From positions 1-64,000 of the forward strand of contig CACZDN010000017.1 in the NCBI GenBank assembly GCA_902779945.1: a stretch of 64,000 nucleotides of DNA. Direction: 5' to 3'. Source of the DNA: Oscillospiraceae bacterium (GTDB lineage: Bacteria > Bacillota > Clostridia > Oscillospirales > Oscillospiraceae). The position numbers and the translations under genes were made by a program. Positions 44,684 through 52,995 of this stretch are shown in pieces; position 1 is the stretch's first letter, and each line of letters starts with the position of its first letter. A model generated the notes under the pieces. The model saw only the letters and a program-made list of their open reading frames with translations. It did no database searches and had not been told where the DNA came from.

Positions 44684-44890
44684 GATGGTTCCTCCGTTTC
44701 GTTGTATGATTGCCGCTTCGCTCGCCCCTTGACGGGGCAAGCGCGAAACATGACAAAACTGCTCCCCGACAAATTCAAGAATGTATTGGGGGAGCAATAT
44801 GTTCTGCCGCACCATGCGCGGGAGAATGAACCATATGGGAGCCGTCCCGTCATCCGCGCTCACGCGCGCGCAACGACACGGCTGCGGGCC

Positions 44891-45295
44891 TCAGCGTCCG
44901 AGATAGCCCTCCAGGATCAGGGTTGCGGCGACGGCGTCCACGTTTTTGCGGTGCTGCTTTTCTTTTTTGCCCGCGGCGTGGAGGATGGCGTGGGCCTCGA
45001 TGCTGCTGCGCCGCTCGTCCCAGAGGACGACGGGCAGGCCGCTCTCGCGTATCAGCAGCTCGCGGAAGGCACGGCTCTTCCCGGCGCGCGGCCCCTCGCT
45101 GCCGTCCATGTTCTTCGGCAGGCCCAGCACCAGGGTGCCCACGTCCCGCGCCTTCGCCTCCCCGGCGATGCGTGCGGCTGCGCGCTCCATATCCCACTCC
45201 TGCATGGTCCACGCCTCGCCCGCCAGCATCCCCAGCAGGTCCGAGACCGCAAGGCCGATGCGCTGATCGCCGTAGTCGATGGCCATGGTACGCAT
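44891..45295 (-). CDS. ruvX: Putative Holliday junction resolvase / rRNA maturation nuclease YqgF
   Basis: 134 residues with an RNase H-like fold: MAIDYGDQRIGLAVSD with the first catalytic Asp, LVLGLPKNMDGSEG, VVLWDERRSS (Glu/Asp) and the final KNVDAVAATLIL Asp. Known roles are pre-16S rRNA processing and recombination. It follows the glycosyltransferase gene by 11 nt. Confidence 0.93.
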   Translation of the reverse strand: MRTMAIDYGDQRIGLAVSDLLGMLAGEAWTMQEWDMERAAARIAGEAKARDVGTLVLGLPKNMDGSEGPRAGKSRAFRELLIRESGLPVVLWDERRSSIEAHAILHAAGKKEKQHRKNVDAVAATLILEGYLGR

Positions 45296-45306
45296 GGGCA
45301 GCCCTC

Positions 45307-46359
45307 CTATTTTCTGTGCTTGAGTCTGGTGACAAGCCGCGGAGCCAGCGCCCCGGCCCGTGCCACCAGGAAAAAGCTCAAATAATTGAGCGTGACGTTC
45401 TCCGTGCGGACGACGGCGCAGAGCGTCTGCACCGCCGGGCCGCCGAAGAGGTCCCGGTTCCGCTCCCGCACCCGCGGGTGCGTGACGGCGCGGCGGATCT
45501 CCGCCCGCTTCTCGCTGCGCGTGAGGGTACAGCGGGGGGAGAACAGCGTCGTCAGGCAGGAGAAGACGCTTTTCATGAACATATAGCGGAAGTCCCGCTC
45601 GTCCCCGACGCCGAAGCGGCGGCAGAGGGCCTCCATGCGGCGGTCGGCCTGCGCGCAGATTTCAAGCTTGCGGTCGTAGTAGCGCGTGATGAGGCTGTCG
45701 CCGGGGTACATGATGTATTGGTACTTGCATTCCGGCAGCACGGCCACGCGCCCGGCGCGCTCGAGACAGTCGTAGATGAACAGCCGGTCCTCGCCCCAGC
45801 GCCAGTCCTGAAAGCGCAGGGCGCCGCTCAGCACCAGCTCCGCTTTATAGAGCTTGCCCCAGACCTGGTTGAGGAGATTGGCCTTGTAGAGCCTGCCGAG
45901 GGCGGGGCCGAGCGTCTCCGCCGTGTACTGCGCCTGCGGCTCAAAATAGCGGGCGGTGCTGCCGTCGGGGTTGAGGATCGAAAAGCCCATCAGCACGAGA
46001 TCCGCGTCCCCCGCGTTGTCGATCGCGTAGGAAAGCGCGTCCGGGGCCAGAAGATCGTCCGCGTCGCAGAACATCAGGTATTCCGTCCCCGCGGGGACCA
46101 TGTCGAGCGCAATGTTGCGCGCCTTCGCCGGGCCGCCGTTCGGGACCGTGACCGGCAGCACGCGCACGTCTTCCTCCCGCAGGCGGGCGAGAATGGCGGC
46201 GGTGCCGTCTGTCGAGCCGTCGTCCACCGCGATGAGCAGCAGGTCTCCCATCGTCTGGGCGAGGATGCTGCGCACGGTGCGCTCGATGGTGCGCGCGGCG
46301 TTGTAGGCCGGCATGATGACCGCCGCCTTTACCGCGCGCGGTCCGTCTCGTTCGGGCAT
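45307..46359 (-). CDS. Glycosyltransferase family 2 protein
   Basis: 350 residues. The GT-A nucleotide-sugar domain is at the N-terminus: VIMPAYNAARTIERTVRSIL, VDDGSTDGT, and the metal-binding DADD (FCDADDLL). The C-terminal region is helical. It probably adds a sugar to a cell-surface polymer. The start overlaps the end of the DUF2461 gene by 31 nt; an internal start (ATG at KAAVIMPAY) is also possible. Donor and acceptor unknown. Confidence 0.9.
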   Translation of the reverse strand: MPERDGPRAVKAAVIMPAYNAARTIERTVRSILAQTMGDLLLIAVDDGSTDGTAAILARLREEDVRVLPVTVPNGGPAKARNIALDMVPAGTEYLMFCDADDLLAPDALSYAIDNAGDADLVLMGFSILNPDGSTARYFEPQAQYTAETLGPALGRLYKANLLNQVWGKLYKAELVLSGALRFQDWRWGEDRLFIYDCLERAGRVAVLPECKYQYIMYPGDSLITRYYDRKLEICAQADRRMEALCRRFGVGDERDFRYMFMKSVFSCLTTLFSPRCTLTRSEKRAEIRRAVTHPRVRERNRDLFGGPAVQTLCAVVRTENVTLNYLSFFLVARAGALAPRLVTRLKHRK

Positions 46360-47012
46360 GAGAGGTAGACCTCCATGAGAAACTGATACATGGGCAGAAG
46401 CTCCAGCCAGCCGTCGACCAGGATGCCGGGCAGCGTGTCCGTGAAGGCCGCGCCGCCAAGGTCGAAGCTCTTGTGTACGCTGACCCAGCGGCAGTTGTAC
46501 CAGGCGTCGACCAGCGCGTCGTCATGCAGGGCCTTCGGGCGCTTGTAGGGCTCCCCGCCCAGGGTCCATCCGCGGCGCGCGAGGTCGCCGATCAGGCGGC
46601 GAAAGCGCGGGAGATTGGCGTCCGCGCTGCGGCGGTACTGCTCCATCTGCCGGGGCGTCGCCTCGTAAAAGCCCATGCCGCAGCTGTAGTCCGAGGGGCC
46701 GAGCTCAAACCAGAAGGCCGGCCCGTCGCCCCGGCTGCGGCTGTCCTCGAGCGTGAACCACAGGTGGTCCTTGTACGGCCCGCGCCCGAAAAGCCGCCGC
46801 GCGTCCCGGTAGATGCGCGAGACGCGGACCCTTCCCTCGAAGCCGGGCGCGCGCGCCCCCATGAGCTGATAGCAGTCCTGCGCGAGGGCCTTGACGGGCG
46901 TGTTGACAAAGTCCTCAAACTCCTGCTTGTGCGCGAGAAACCACGGCCTCTCGTTGTTGAAGGCGAGGTCCCAGAGAAAGGCCCCCGTCCTTTCGCTGAA
47001 TCCGGTAAACAT
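46329..47012 (-). CDS. DUF2461 family protein
   Basis: 227 residues. The opening FSERTGAFLWDLAFNNERPWF, the VRVSRIYRDARRLFGRGPYKDH block and WFELGPSDYSCGMGFY are characteristic of DUF2461, a soluble family of unknown function. The ATG lies directly after the sufB stop (TGA 47013-47015), so translation is probably coupled. Confidence 0.88.
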   Translation of the reverse strand: MFTGFSERTGAFLWDLAFNNERPWFLAHKQEFEDFVNTPVKALAQDCYQLMGARAPGFEGRVRVSRIYRDARRLFGRGPYKDHLWFTLEDSRSRGDGPAFWFELGPSDYSCGMGFYEATPRQMEQYRRSADANLPRFRRLIGDLARRGWTLGGEPYKRPKALHDDALVDAWYNCRWVSVHKSFDLGGAAFTDTLPGILVDGWLELLPMYQFLMEVYLSCPNETDRAR

Positions 47013-47933
47013 TCAGCGCAAAAAGCCGTTGATGATCTGCTCCTCCGCCTCGCTCTCGGTGAGACCGAGGGTCATGAGCTTGATGATCTGGTCGCCGGCG
47101 ATCTTGCCGATGGCGGCCTCGTGGACAAGGGCGGAGTCGATGTCGTTGGCCTCCAGCTCCGGCACCGCCACGACGCGGGCCTTGTCCATGATGATGGCGT
47201 CGCACTCGGTATGGCCGGAGGAGAGGGCGTTGCCCACGATACGCGAACGGTAGAGCTGACTGCTGCGCTCCTTCGCAACGGAGCGGGAGACCACGTCTGC
47301 GCTGGAATTTTCGCCGTTGAGCTCGACGGTGTAGTCGCTCTCGGCGCGCTGGTCCCCGTGGGTGAGCAGGCGCTCGTGCACGACGAGGCGCGCGCCCTTT
47401 TCGAGCTTTGCCAGCGTCTCGCGCTTCGTGTCGTCCACGCCTTTGATCTGCACCATCTCCATCTCCACGCTGCTGCCCTCGCCGATATAGACCTCGGTGC
47501 GGGGGTTCATGATGCGCCTGCCGCGGCCCGTGCCCTCGCCGTAGTGCTTTTCGACGTATTTGACCTTCGCGTTTTTGCCGATGTGGAAGCAGTGAACGCC
47601 GTCGTGCGCGGAGTCCTGATCCCCGCAGTTGGAGATGCCGCAGCCCGCCACGATGACGACGTCGCAGTCGTCGCCCACAAAGAAGTCGTTGTACACGATC
47701 TCCTTCAGTCCGCTCTCGGAGAGGACGACGGGGATGTGGACGCTCTCGTTTTTCGTGCCGGGTCTGATGCGGATGTCGATGCCCGGCTTGTCGGTCTTGG
47801 AGCTGATGTCGATGTTCGCTGTGGAGTTGCGGCCGGCGGCCTTGCCGTTGGCGCGGATGTTATAGGCCCCCTCAGGCGTCTTGTGGAGATCGGCGATCTC
47901 GGCCAGAAGGCGCTTTTGAATTTCACTGAGCAC
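47013..47933 (-). CDS. SufB/SufD-like Fe-S scaffold protein (minimal Suf/SMS type)
   Basis: 306 residues, much shorter than SufB (about 470) because the N-terminal region is missing; the beta-helix core and the C-terminal helical SufBD segment are kept (SALVHEAAIGKIAGDQIIKLM ... IINGFL). An HTECDAII motif may hold the scaffold cysteine. Together with the adjacent SufC it forms a two-gene system resembling the SmsCB minimal Fe-S machinery. No SufS, SufU or SufD lies nearby. It overlaps sufC by 11 nt. Confidence 0.87.
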   Translation of the reverse strand: MLSEIQKRLLAEIADLHKTPEGAYNIRANGKAAGRNSTANIDISSKTDKPGIDIRIRPGTKNESVHIPVVLSESGLKEIVYNDFFVGDDCDVVIVAGCGISNCGDQDSAHDGVHCFHIGKNAKVKYVEKHYGEGTGRGRRIMNPRTEVYIGEGSSVEMEMVQIKGVDDTKRETLAKLEKGARLVVHERLLTHGDQRAESDYTVELNGENSSADVVSRSVAKERSSQLYRSRIVGNALSSGHTECDAIIMDKARVVAVPELEANDIDSALVHEAAIGKIAGDQIIKLMTLGLTESEAEEQIINGFLR

Positions 47934-48669
47934 GGTTCATGCCTCCCTCCAGAATGCGGCTGCAGGTGACGGGGACGGTGCTCTTCATGAGCTCGGGCAG
48001 CATCTCGTCCCTGCTGCCCTGACCGCGGACCTGCCCGTCGGCGATGAGGATGATGGAGTCCGCGATCTCCAGGATGCGCTCCTGATGGGAGATGATGAGA
48101 ATGGAGGCGTGGACGCGCTTCTGCATATTCTCGAAGACCTGGATGAGACTCTGGAAGCTCCAGAGGTCGATGCCCGCCTCCGGCTCGTCAAAGACGGAGA
48201 GGGTGGTGCCGCGGGCGAGGACGGTGGCGATCTCGATGCGCTTCATTTCGCCGCCGGAGAGACTGGCGTTGACCTCGCGGTTGATGTAGTCGCGCGCGCA
48301 GAGGCCGACCGCGGAGAGATACTCGCAGGCGTCGCCGACGGAGAGCTGCTTGCCCGAGGCCAGGCGCAGCAGGTCGACCACGTGGATGCCCTTGAAGCGC
48401 ACGGGCTGCTGCAGGGCAAAGCTGATGCCGAGCTTTGCGCGCTCCGTGATGCCGAGCGCGGTGATGTCCTCCCCGTCCAGAAGAATGCTGCCGGAGCGGG
48501 GCTTCTCGATGCCCATGATGAGCCGCGCCAGCGTGGACTTGCCGCCGCCGTTCGGCCCGGTGATGACGACGAACTTCTCGTCCGGGACGACGAAGCTCAC
48601 GTCCTTGATGATCTCCTTCGCGCTGTCCTCGTTCTCAACGCCGAAGCAGAGGTTTTTCAGTTCAAGCAT
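47923..48669 (-). CDS. sufC: Fe-S assembly ATPase SufC (SmsC-like)
   Basis: 248 residues, a soluble ABC-type ATPase. Walker A GPNGGGKST, Q-loop SFALQQPVRFKGI, signature SLSGGEMKRIEIA, Walker B LSVFDEPEAGID and H-switch ISHQERIL are complete. SufC drives conformational change in the SufB scaffold. The E-P-E-A-G-I-D form of the Walker B tail is typical of SufC. First gene of the sufC-sufB-DUF2461-GT2-ruvX string. Confidence 0.93.
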   Translation of the reverse strand: MLELKNLCFGVENEDSAKEIIKDVSFVVPDEKFVVITGPNGGGKSTLARLIMGIEKPRSGSILLDGEDITALGITERAKLGISFALQQPVRFKGIHVVDLLRLASGKQLSVGDACEYLSAVGLCARDYINREVNASLSGGEMKRIEIATVLARGTTLSVFDEPEAGIDLWSFQSLIQVFENMQKRVHASILIISHQERILEIADSIILIADGQVRGQGSRDEMLPELMKSTVPVTCSRILEGGMNRAQ

Positions 48670-48773
48670 ACGGGATTTTTACCTTTCCTGTGTATTTCTA
48701 AGACGCTCACATTATACCATACTTTGCCGAAAGCACAAGAGCATGGGGCTGTGAAAAAAAGTCCGATCAAGCC

Positions 48774-48916
48774 GTAGGGGCAGCTATCAGCCGCCCGTGC
48801 TGTGAAGCAATAAAGATTGCAAAAAGGTTGGGCAAATTCGCAAAATGCTACGAATTTGCCCGACTTTGCCTATAAATCATTTGAGTTTCCGCCGGGCGGC
48901 TGATAGCCGCCCCTAC
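48774..48916. repeat. 143-bp palindromic element with 24-bp inverted ends
   Basis: The ends GTAGGGGCAGCTATCAGCCG(CCCG) at 48774-48797 and its inverted copy at 48893-48916 differ at one base. Inside is a second hairpin, GGGCAAATTCG / CGAATTTGCCC, around AAAATGCTA. It abuts a MITE-like copy at 48917. No coding content. Confidence 0.75.
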
Positions 48917-49055
48917 GGCAACACCGCACAATCCGCCATCGGCGCCTCCTGGAAAATTCGCGCTCTGATTTTGTCACTTTTTCTTGAAATACACAAAGTA
49001 TTCCTGCAAAAAAATTTCTCAGGATTCGCTCTCGCCGAATTGTGCGGTGCTGCCT
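48917..49055. mobile_element. MITE-like element, full copy
   Basis: 139 bp: GGCAACACCGCACAATCCG at the left, CCGAATTGTGCGGTGCTGCC at the right, with TTCTTGAAATACACAAAGTATTCCTGC inside. Flanks (CTAC / TTTA) show no target duplication, consistent with insertion against, or recombination with, the neighbouring palindrome. Confidence 0.72.
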
Positions 49056-49087
49056 TTACTTTCCTCGCGCACCCCCCCGGAAGTCCG

Positions 49088-50416
49088 TCAGCCCTTCGCC
49101 GTGGTCAGGTACAGGGTATAATCCACGCCGTCGCCGGGGTAGGCGTAGGGCATGGTATAGCCCTCGTTCATGTAGACCGTGTAGTCGCCCCAGCGGGCAT
49201 CCCAGGGCTTGTACTCCCAATCGGCGGGCAGCTCGATCGTCTCGGTACGCACGCTGCGGCTGCCGCTGTACCAGTCCTCCCAGACGGCCGTCACGCTGCG
49301 CAGCGGCCCGTCCCAGGCGTCCAGGAAGGAAAAGTCGGGCAGCTTTTCGCCGTAGCGGATCACGGTGCCGTTCAGGCGCTCGTCCTCCTCGGTAAAGTAG
49401 TCGATCTCCCGCAGGGCCAGCGTCCCGTAGTCGAGCGTGAGGCGCAGGGGCGTGCCCCACTCGGTCACGCCCTCGGCCAGAAGCGCCCCGTCCCCGATCT
49501 CTGTGAGCTTCAGCGCCGCGATGTCGGCAAGCCAGCCGGTGACCCAGTCCTCCTCGTCGTAGCTGTCGCCGACGTAAGAGACGCGCGTGCGCAGACTGCC
49601 GTCCTCGTCCGTCTCCCGCACATAGCTGCACCCGCGATATTCGCCGCTCGCGTAGCTGACCCCGTCCCCCGTCACGGCGACGTTGACGCCGTCCCGGCGG
49701 AAGATCCAGGTGGGCATGTCCGGCGCGTACTCGTTTTCAAAGCAGATGGAGCCGTAGAGCTCCAGCAGCGTCGAGACCCGGTTCTGTGCCAGCAGCAGCT
49801 CCCAGTCGAAGCCGAGCGCGGGGTCGAGCTCCGGCCCGGCCGGCGGCTCCTTCACCCCGGTGAGCTTCCACGGGAAGGCGCTTCCCGCGTCGTCATTCGG
49901 GGCAAAGCTGAGCTCGTACGGGAAGCTCGCCGTGCGCGTGTCCGAGAGGTGCCGGATCAGCGTGAGGCGCACGACATGCCCGCCCGCGTCCTCGATGCGC
50001 ATTTCCAGCGTCTGGCCGAGCGTGTCGTCCAGCTGCGCCTTGTGGTCGGTGAAATCCAGATTCAGCGTCCAGTCGGCGTTGAAGAGCGTCTGTACCCGGC
50101 TGCGCTCCCAGTCCCTGGGGACGGCGCGCTCGGGCTCACAGCCGATGGCGCGCTCAAAATCGCGCACCTCGTCCTCCGTCAGAAGGTCCACGCCCCGGGT
50201 CCTGTGCAGCCAGGCCGCGTACCAGCCGGCGGCCTCGGCGGCGAACAGCTCGTCCGAAGCCTCGCCCCCGTTGGGGCGCTTGTACCGGAAGCAGGCCATG
50301 GCGACGCCGAAGGCCTGGCCCGCGACGCTGTCGGCAAAGCTCTCCTCTGCGGCGCAGGACGCGGAAAGTCCCAGCAGCAGGGCGGCGGCGATGATCAGAG
50401 AGAGCAGTCTTTTCAT
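49088..50416 (-). CDS. Exported protein of unknown function
   Basis: 442 residues from the ATG at 50416 (AGGAGCCTCATC upstream). The signal peptide is MKRLLSLIIAAALLLGLSAS; the following CAAEE could be either a signal peptidase I site or a weak lipobox (SAS-C lacks the usual Leu at -3). The mature part is acidic, rich in Trp, Tyr and Asp, with many short beta-strand-like stretches and no recognised catalytic motif. I do not recognise the family. It stands alone. Confidence 0.72.
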   Translation of the reverse strand: MKRLLSLIIAAALLLGLSASCAAEESFADSVAGQAFGVAMACFRYKRPNGGEASDELFAAEAAGWYAAWLHRTRGVDLLTEDEVRDFERAIGCEPERAVPRDWERSRVQTLFNADWTLNLDFTDHKAQLDDTLGQTLEMRIEDAGGHVVRLTLIRHLSDTRTASFPYELSFAPNDDAGSAFPWKLTGVKEPPAGPELDPALGFDWELLLAQNRVSTLLELYGSICFENEYAPDMPTWIFRRDGVNVAVTGDGVSYASGEYRGCSYVRETDEDGSLRTRVSYVGDSYDEEDWVTGWLADIAALKLTEIGDGALLAEGVTEWGTPLRLTLDYGTLALREIDYFTEEDERLNGTVIRYGEKLPDFSFLDAWDGPLRSVTAVWEDWYSGSRSVRTETIELPADWEYKPWDARWGDYTVYMNEGYTMPYAYPGDGVDYTLYLTTAKG

Positions 50417-50555
50417 GATGAGGCTCCTTTCAAAGACAGTCAGTCGGCAATTGCGGTTCGCGCCCGTCGCGCGGCTTGCGGGGCGAATCACCGGAGGGCG
50501 GCCCCTCCGGGCTCCCCGGCGGGCGTTTTGCGAAACGGCCGTTTCTGCGAAGGTG

Positions 50556-50584
50556 TTGAAGTTGCGGGGATTCTATGTTATAAA
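50556..50584 (+). promoter_or_regulatory. Promoter of the 50653 membrane protein gene
   Basis: TTGAAG (50556-50561), 17 nt, TATAAA (50579-50584) with a TG two bases before the -10 region. It lies about 70 nt before the ATG. Confidence 0.65.
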
Positions 50585-50652
50585 TAGACTGTATTTCGAC
50601 AGGATTTGTTTCAACACAGAGAATATTTCCAGACCAAGAAAAGGAGCTTGCC

Positions 50653-51489
50653 ATGAACAGAACCGCATCGAAAATCGCGCTGTGCGTCGCGCTTGTCGCC
50701 TTCGCCGTCCTCTCCGTTTTTCCGGTTGCGCAGAAGGCCGCGGAGCCTGAGCGCTACGCCGCCTACACCGCGTCTCTGGACGAGAAGACGGAGACGGTTT
50801 TGACGCTGATGGCCGCGGCCACCGTGACCTCCGCCGGGATCTCCGCCATCCCGGGGGACACCGCCACGCCCATTGCGGACAAGCTGGCGGACTTTTCGGA
50901 GTATTTTCTCCTGATCCTCTGCGTGCTCTACGCGGAGAAGTACCTGCTGACCCTCCTGCCGATGGGCGTCTTCCGCATCCTGGTCCCGCTGACCTGCCTG
51001 ACCTTCATCGGCGGCCGGATCTGGAACCCCCGCTGGATGGACAGGCAGGGCTTCAAGCTCGCGCTCATCAGTCTTGCGATGCTGTGCGTGATCCCGCTGA
51101 GCATCCGGACCTCCGATCTCATCTATGACACCTACCGCCAGTCCATCGAGAACACCATCGTCTCTGCCGAGCAGCTGTCCGATGAGACGACCGAGCTTGC
51201 CGAGGCCGAGGACACGGGGATGCTCCAGACCATCCTGCGCGGCCTGTCCGAGACGAAAAACAGCATCACGGAGAAGGCGTCCAAGGTCATGAACCGCTTT
51301 GTCGAGAGTCTCGCGGTCATGATCGTGACCTCCTGCCTCATCCCGATTCTGGTGCTGATGTTCTTTGTCTGGATCGTCAAGCAGCTCACCGGCGTCGACA
51401 TGCGCGAGTTTGCGATGCCGAAGCCCCCGCTCAGACGCCCCTACCGCCCGTCCGAGGATGAGGAGACTCAGCAGCGCTCGAGCATTTGA
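50653..51489 (+). CDS. Multi-pass membrane protein of unknown function
   Basis: 278 residues. An N-terminal helix (about 8-26), two to three central helices (about 85-105, 110-125, 138-155), a long extracytoplasmic segment rich in Glu/Thr (about 160-215), one more helix (about 220-245) and a basic/proline-rich tail. AAAGGAG lies at 50640-50646. No family recognised. Its 3' end overlaps that of the convergent fRMsr gene by 22 bp. Confidence 0.75.
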   Translation: MNRTASKIALCVALVAFAVLSVFPVAQKAAEPERYAAYTASLDEKTETVLTLMAAATVTSAGISAIPGDTATPIADKLADFSEYFLLILCVLYAEKYLLTLLPMGVFRILVPLTCLTFIGGRIWNPRWMDRQGFKLALISLAMLCVIPLSIRTSDLIYDTYRQSIENTIVSAEQLSDETTELAEAEDTGMLQTILRGLSETKNSITEKASKVMNRFVESLAVMIVTSCLIPILVLMFFVWIVKQLTGVDMREFAMPKPPLRRPYRPSEDEETQQRSSI

Positions 51490-51926
51490 CCGACGAGCTC
51501 TGCGAAGGCCTCGAGCCCGTCGCGGTCCTCCCCGGTGAAGCGGCCGGGCCACGGGCTGTCCAGGTCCAGCACGCCCACGGTCTGCCCGTGTACGCGCAGG
51601 GGGACGACGAGCTCGGAATTCGACGCGCTGTCGCAGGCGATGTGTCCGGGGAAGAGGTGTACGTCCGGCACGAGCTGCGTCCTGTCCTCCGCGACCGCCG
51701 TGCCGCAGACGCCCCTGCCCACCGGGATCTCGATGCAGGCGGGCTTTCCCTGAAACGGCCCCAGCACGAGGCGGCCGTCCTCGAGAAAGTAAAAGCCCGC
51801 CCAGTTCAGGTCCTCGAGCCGGGCAAACAGCAGAGCCGAGGCGTTGGCCAGATTTGCGATCCGGTGCGGCACCCCGTCGGTCAAGGCCCTGAGCTCTTCG
51901 CAGAGCGTTTTGTATGCGTCCGTCAT
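51468..51926 (-). CDS. Free methionine-(R)-sulfoxide reductase (GAF domain)
   Basis: 152 residues, a single GAF domain. The three redox cysteines of the fRMsr family are present at C64, C74 and C98 (GKPACIEIPVGRGVCG and HIACDSASNSELVVP). It reduces free methionine-R-sulfoxide in the cytosol using thioredoxin. The gene is divergent from the LRR gene and overlaps the convergent membrane protein gene. Confidence 0.93.
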   Translation of the reverse strand: MTDAYKTLCEELRALTDGVPHRIANLANASALLFARLEDLNWAGFYFLEDGRLVLGPFQGKPACIEIPVGRGVCGTAVAEDRTQLVPDVHLFPGHIACDSASNSELVVPLRVHGQTVGVLDLDSPWPGRFTGEDRDGLEAFAELVGQMLERC

Positions 51927-52023
51927 TTTGCGTTCCTCGCTTTCGTTTGATATGCGCGGTTTTCTTTTTCAGTATAACCCAGACCGCGCTCTTTTTCCAC
52001 TACAGATTCTGTGAGGTCATCCC

Positions 52024-52995
52024 TTGGAAACGATCAGCGGACTTACAAACTGGCGGCTCACTGTGCGCAGGGGGCAGGACGGCGTCGCGATCATGCGCGC
52101 GCTGACCTGCGACAGGCGCGCCGTGCTGCCGGATACGATCTTCGGCCTGCCGGTCACGGAGCTTGCCGACCGTGCCCTCGCCGCCGGCGCCGCGGACGCC
52201 GAGGGGGAGGCTGTGCGCGTCCTCGGCGGCGCGGAGGCCGAGGACTGGGACAACCGGAACATCACCGAGCTCACCCTGCCCCGGACGCTCCGGGACGTGG
52301 GCGACTATGCCTTCATGAACCTGCGCGCGATGGAGACGCTGCGCTTTTTCGACGGCCTGCGCACCACCGGCAGCGCCAGCTTCATGAACTGCCGCGCCTT
52401 CTCCCGCCTGGAGCTGACGCGCGTGTCGCCCGCCCAGGGACCGGCGCTGGCCTCCGTCGTGCGCGCGCTCCAGCAGGAGCTGGACGTGACGGTCATCGGG
52501 CACGACGGGACGCTTTTGCGTCTCATCTTCCCCGAATATATCGAAAACTATACCGAAAACAGCGCCGCCCACCACTTTGAGCTCAAGATCAGCGGCGGGG
52601 GCTACGCCTACCACGGCGTCTTCCGCGACAAGGCGCTCTCGGTTTCGGACTACGACGCGCTGTGGCGGGACTATCTCGCCGCGGAGCACGACGAAGGCAG
52701 CGCCCTGCGTCTCGCCTACTGCCGCCTGCGCTTTCCCGCGCAGCTGCGGGACGCGGCGCGCGAGAGCTACGCCGCTTACCTGAAAAAACGCCTGCGCGCC
52801 GCGCTGTCCCACGCCCTGCGGGAGCGGGACGGCGAGGGCCTGCGTCTGCTGCTCGCCCTCGGGGATACAGACCCCGCCGCGCTGGACGCCGCGCTCGCCG
52901 AGGCGCGGGCTCTCGGCTATACCGAGGCGACGGCGGTCCTGCTCGAAAAGCGGCACCGGAGCTCTGCGGGCCGGGCGCGGAAATTTGAACTGTGA
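52024..52995 (+). CDS. Leucine-rich-repeat-like protein of the LRR/VWA/MoxR module
   Basis: 323 residues from TTG 52024, with GTGAGG about 8 nt upstream. Residues about 75-125 contain two to three BspA-type repeats (ITELTLPRTLRDVGDYAFMN, METLRFFDGLRTTGSASFMN). The C-terminal third (about 210-320) is helical and Arg/Leu/Ala rich. No signal peptide, so it is cytosolic. It is the first gene of a three-gene set with a VWA-like protein (overlap of one base) and a MoxR-type ATPase, and may be their target or adaptor. Confidence 0.82.
   Translation: METISGLTNWRLTVRRGQDGVAIMRALTCDRRAVLPDTIFGLPVTELADRALAAGAADAEGEAVRVLGGAEAEDWDNRNITELTLPRTLRDVGDYAFMNLRAMETLRFFDGLRTTGSASFMNCRAFSRLELTRVSPAQGPALASVVRALQQELDVTVIGHDGTLLRLIFPEYIENYTENSAAHHFELKISGGGYAYHGVFRDKALSVSDYDALWRDYLAAEHDEGSALRLAYCRLRFPAQLRDAARESYAAYLKKRLRAALSHALRERDGEGLRLLLALGDTDPAALDAALAEARALGYTEATAVLLEKRHRSSAGRARKFEL

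Noticed and set aside
44720-44850. Possible structured RNA between mscS and ruvX (TGCTCCCC / GGGGGAGCA pairing).
   Set aside because: The stem is short with a long loop and shows no further conserved blocks; could be chance in GC-rich DNA.
48845-50587. A 580-codon plus-strand open frame spanning a MITE-like copy and the exported-protein gene.
   Set aside because: Antisense composition; it runs through repeats and lacks a start signal.
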